Part shown: one piece after another, positions 6,320 through 7,553 of the stretch | Layout: every line of letters starts with the position of its first letter | Numbering within the stretch: the first letter of the stretch is position 1 | NCBI GenBank assembly: GCA_001603335.1 | Contig: LUYR01000067.1 | Coordinates: forward strand, 1-7,553 | DNA from: Rhodospirillales bacterium Alpha_05 | GTDB lineage: Bacteria > Pseudomonadota > Alphaproteobacteria > Rhodospirillales > Rhodospirillaceae | Direction of reading: 5' to 3' | Length of the DNA stretch: 7,553 bases | Notes under the pieces: model-generated | Databases searched by the model: none | Seen by the model: the letters and a program-made list of their open reading frames with translations, nothing else | Told to the model about the DNA's origin: nothing | Program-made: the position numbers and the translations under genes

Positions 6320-6674
6320 TAAGGTCATCAAGAGAGTTACCCTGATCCTCGGTGTGATGATCGTGATCTTCATCGCGGTGATCGGATATCGGCTGTTCTT
6401 CCATACACCGGCCCCAGTGCCGACCCAGCATGAAAACGCCGCCGCTCCGGCGATGGTTCCGAGTGTCCCTTCACAAATTGTGGATTATTCCGCGATCCCG
6501 CTCGACCAGCCGCCGGGCTCGGCGATCGCCCGCACCGCGGCGAACGGCAACTGGCTTTATCTCACCGTCACCGGCGGCGGCGCGCCCGACCGGGTGATCG
6601 TCGTCGACGTCGCGCGGGGCCGGGTGATCTCCACCATCGGTCTCGGTGCGGCGGATACGCTGCCGAGGCGTTGA
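6273..6674 (+). CDS. Single-pass membrane protein, DUF6476-like
   Basis: From GTG 6273 this encodes 133 residues. The N-terminus is short and charged with basic residues Lys17, Lys20 and Arg21, followed by one membrane helix at about 22-43, a proline/alanine-rich linker at 45-80, and a small probably beta-rich domain at 92-124 (NWLYLTV, RVIVVDVARGRVISTIGL). The positive-inside rule puts the N-terminus in the cytoplasm and the C-terminal domain in the periplasm; the helix is more likely an uncleaved anchor than a signal peptide. The layout and the ending of type VxDxxxGxxxxTI resemble DUF6476, a short alphaproteobacterial family that I recall beside rluD genes; this is memory plus context, not a search. 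Function is unknown. The frame is open far upstream, but there it is the shadow of rluD. Its 5' end overlaps rluD head to head, and the JAMM gene follows 4 bases after its stop, suggesting an operon. Confidence 0.75.
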   Translation: MDMESGETGMDRSELIKVIKRVTLILGVMIVIFIAVIGYRLFFHTPAPVPTQHENAAAPAMVPSVPSQIVDYSAIPLDQPPGSAIARTAANGNWLYLTVTGGGAPDRVIVVDVARGRVISTIGLGAADTLPRR

Positions 6675-6678
6675 TCCG

Positions 6679-7119
6679 GTGCGCGCGTCCCGGGTGATGG
6701 TTTCCGCGGCGGCCTGGGTCGAGCTCCTCGCCCACACCGCCGCCGAGTGGCCGCGCGAGGCCTGCGGCCTCCTCGTCGGCAGAATCGATGCCGACGGCAA
6801 CGTCTGGATCGCGGCGTCCGAGCCGGTCGCCAACCTCGCCTCGACCGACGACGCGTTCGAGCTCGACCCGGCGGCACGAATCGCGCTCCAGCGCCGCCTC
6901 CGCGAGACCGGCGAGGGGCACGCCATCGTCGGGCATTATCATTCCCATCCCTTCGGCGAGCCGGATCCCTCGGTCCGCGATCTTGCCCGCGCCGAGGAGG
7001 CGGACCTGGTCTGGCTGATCGTCTCCGCCGGGCCGGAAGGGGTGCGCGGCGTCGGCGCCTACGTCGCCGCGCCCGGTTCCAGGCTGGTTCCGGTGGCGTT
7101 GTCGGTCCGGCCGCAATGA
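6679..7119 (+). CDS. JAMM/MPN (Mov34/JAB1) metallopeptidase-like protein
   Basis: This 146-residue protein is essentially one JAMM domain. Numbered from GTG 6679, the zinc and catalytic signature is complete: Glu27 in REACGLLVG (26-34), and HSHP with His88 and His90 followed by seven residues, Ser98 and Asp101 (HSHPFGEPDPSVRD). The family includes prokaryotic isopeptidases and peptidases that trim ubiquitin-like sulfur carriers of ThiS/MoaD type and release cysteine from CysO-like carriers. All ligands being present argues for an active zinc hydrolase. No signal peptide is seen, so it is probably cytoplasmic. No carrier protein or E1-like gene is visible, leaving the substrate unknown. GTG 6679 is chosen because it lies 4 bases after the preceding stop, has GAGG 10 bases upstream, and keeps the first beta strand (RVMVSAAAW) whole; ATG 6697 would cut that strand and has no ribosome binding site. 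It is probably coupled to the upstream membrane gene. Confidence 0.88.
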   Translation: MRASRVMVSAAAWVELLAHTAAEWPREACGLLVGRIDADGNVWIAASEPVANLASTDDAFELDPAARIALQRRLRETGEGHAIVGHYHSHPFGEPDPSVRDLARAEEADLVWLIVSAGPEGVRGVGAYVAAPGSRLVPVALSVRPQ

Positions 7120-7145
7120 AAATTCACCGGAATGCAAAAAACCTC

Positions 7146-7174
7146 TTGCGCGCCTAAGCCCATGCGGGTAGAAG
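7146..7174 (+). promoter_or_regulatory. Probable promoter of the tRNA-Glu genes
   Basis: TTGCGC (7146-7151) and TAGAAG (7169-7174) are 17 bases apart, matching the -35 at 3 of 6 and the -10 at 4 of 6 positions. The GC-rich GGCGC that follows would be a discriminator typical of stringently controlled stable-RNA promoters. Transcription would start near 7181, about 14 bases before the first tRNA. The placement supports the call more than the consensus match. Confidence 0.5.
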
Positions 7175-7194
7175 GGCGCTCCGCTTCGGCCTGC

Positions 7195-7270
7195 GACCCC
7201 ATCGTCTAGAGGCCTAGGACACCGGCCTTTCACGCCGGCAACACGGGTTCGAATCCCGTTGGGGTCGCCA
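7195..7270 (+). tRNA. tRNA-Glu, anticodon TTC
   Basis: A complete 76-base cloverleaf. The 7-bp acceptor stem pairs 7195-7201 with 7260-7266; the anticodon stem CCGGC/GCCGG (7222-7226, 7234-7238) encloses loop CTTTCAC with anticodon TTC at 7229-7231; the T loop is TTCGAAT; the discriminator is G7267 and CCA is encoded at 7268-7270. The D-arm sequence TCGTCTAGAGGCCTAGGACA is typical of bacterial glutamate tRNAs. It reads GAA and, by wobble, GAG. Glutamyl-tRNA also feeds tetrapyrrole synthesis in alphaproteobacteria that use the C5 pathway; most use the Shemin pathway, so that link is not claimed here. Confidence 0.97.
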
Positions 7271-7354
7271 CCGAAACGGACGCTTCACGAAGACTTCAAG
7301 CGCAGTCTGGACAAGCCGCAAATCGCGTGCTACTTCCTCCGGACCGGCCTTCAA

Positions 7355-7430
7355 GTCCCCATCGTCTAGAGGCCTAGGACACCGCCCTCTCACGGCGGTA
7401 ACAGGGGTTCGAATCCCCTTGGGGACGCCA
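7355..7430 (+). tRNA. tRNA-Glu, anticodon CTC
   Basis: A second complete 76-base cloverleaf 84 bases after the first. The acceptor stem is 7355-7361 with 7420-7426; the anticodon stem CCGCC/GGCGG (7382-7386, 7394-7398) encloses loop CTCTCAC with anticodon CTC at 7389-7391; CCA is encoded at 7428-7430 after discriminator G7427. It reads GAG, an abundant codon in this GC-rich sequence. The 5' half is nearly identical to the first tRNA, and the stem differences are compensatory, so both should be functional. No separate promoter is obvious in the spacer, so co-transcription is likely. Confidence 0.97.
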
Positions 7431-7470
7431 GTTTTCTGGCATCGATTACAAAACTTCGGCCTGCCGCATC

Positions 7471-7493
7471 CGCCCCGAGCATCGCTCGGGGCG
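7471..7493. terminator. Hairpin after the tRNA genes, possible terminator
   Basis: CGCCCCGAGC (7471-7480) pairs perfectly with GCTCGGGGCG (7484-7493) around the 3-base loop ATC. The stem is a very stable 10 bp. On the + strand only a short T run follows (CGGTCGTTTG), and on the - strand the nearest T run is about 20 bases on, so it is an imperfect intrinsic terminator. It lies between the tRNA pair and an apparent convergent gene, where a shared terminator is expected. Confidence 0.6.
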
Positions 7494-7507
7494 CGGTCGT
7501 TTGTGGC

Positions 7508-7553
7508 TCAGGCGTTGTCGTCGCGGCCGCCGGTCACAAGGGTGAACTTCGGC
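7508..7553 (-). CDS. Possible C-terminal end of a - strand gene (partial)
   Basis: One - strand frame running in from the right edge reads PKFTLVTGGRDDNA and ends with TGA at 7510-7508. Fourteen residues are too few to identify a protein. The call rests on codons with G/C-rich third positions, a polar tail plausible for a C-terminus, and the terminator-like hairpin 14 bases beyond the stop. The other frames at this edge could also be open, so this is tentative. Confidence 0.4.
   Translation of the reverse strand, partial: PKFTLVTGGRDDNA

Noticed and set aside
7195..7430. Duplicated tRNA sequence as an integration site or element boundary
   Set aside because: Both copies are complete tRNAs with encoded CCA and compensatory differences. 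There is no integrase gene and no partial tRNA 3' end typical of an attachment-site duplication.

Overview
The window is GC-rich, tightly packed chromosomal DNA, most likely from an alphaproteobacterium close to the Rhodospirillales. This rests on the hisZ-purA order, an RpoH-type sigma factor next to an RluD-type pseudouridine synthase, and a short single-pass protein resembling DUF6476, which I remember as alphaproteobacterial and often near rluD. It is an inference from gene content and order, not a database match. No gene-free stretch exceeds 300 bases, and I see no insertion sequence, CRISPR array, prophage or attachment site.

Left part, + strand (1-4250): the C-terminal 87 residues of HisZ; full-length purA 24 bases later; a 93-base gap holding a perfect 12-bp inverted repeat; then a 682-residue protein with a degenerate protein-kinase fold and a C-terminal membrane anchor. 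Four bases after its stop starts a 157-residue multi-pass membrane protein. A strong symmetric terminator closes this unit and also serves the convergent rpoH.

Middle part, - strand (4275-6319): rluD (23S rRNA pseudouridine synthase) followed by rpoH (heat-shock sigma factor). The 143-base gap between them carries a likely rpoH promoter, a leader hairpin and a strong Shine-Dalgarno sequence. That sequence places the rpoH start at 5159, giving 294 residues.

Right part, + strand (6273-7430): a 133-residue single-pass membrane protein whose GTG start lies inside the divergent rluD 5' end; a JAMM/MPN metallopeptidase-like protein 4 bases after it; then two tandem glutamate tRNA genes, TTC and CTC, behind a probable stable-RNA promoter. 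A GC-rich hairpin and what looks like the last 14 codons of a - strand gene finish the window.

Most of this is housekeeping: histidine and purine biosynthesis, rRNA modification, heat-shock transcription and glutamate tRNAs. The least explained part is the tail-anchored pseudokinase with its small membrane partner. The second is the overlapping divergent rluD/membrane-protein start, followed by a stand-alone JAMM protein.
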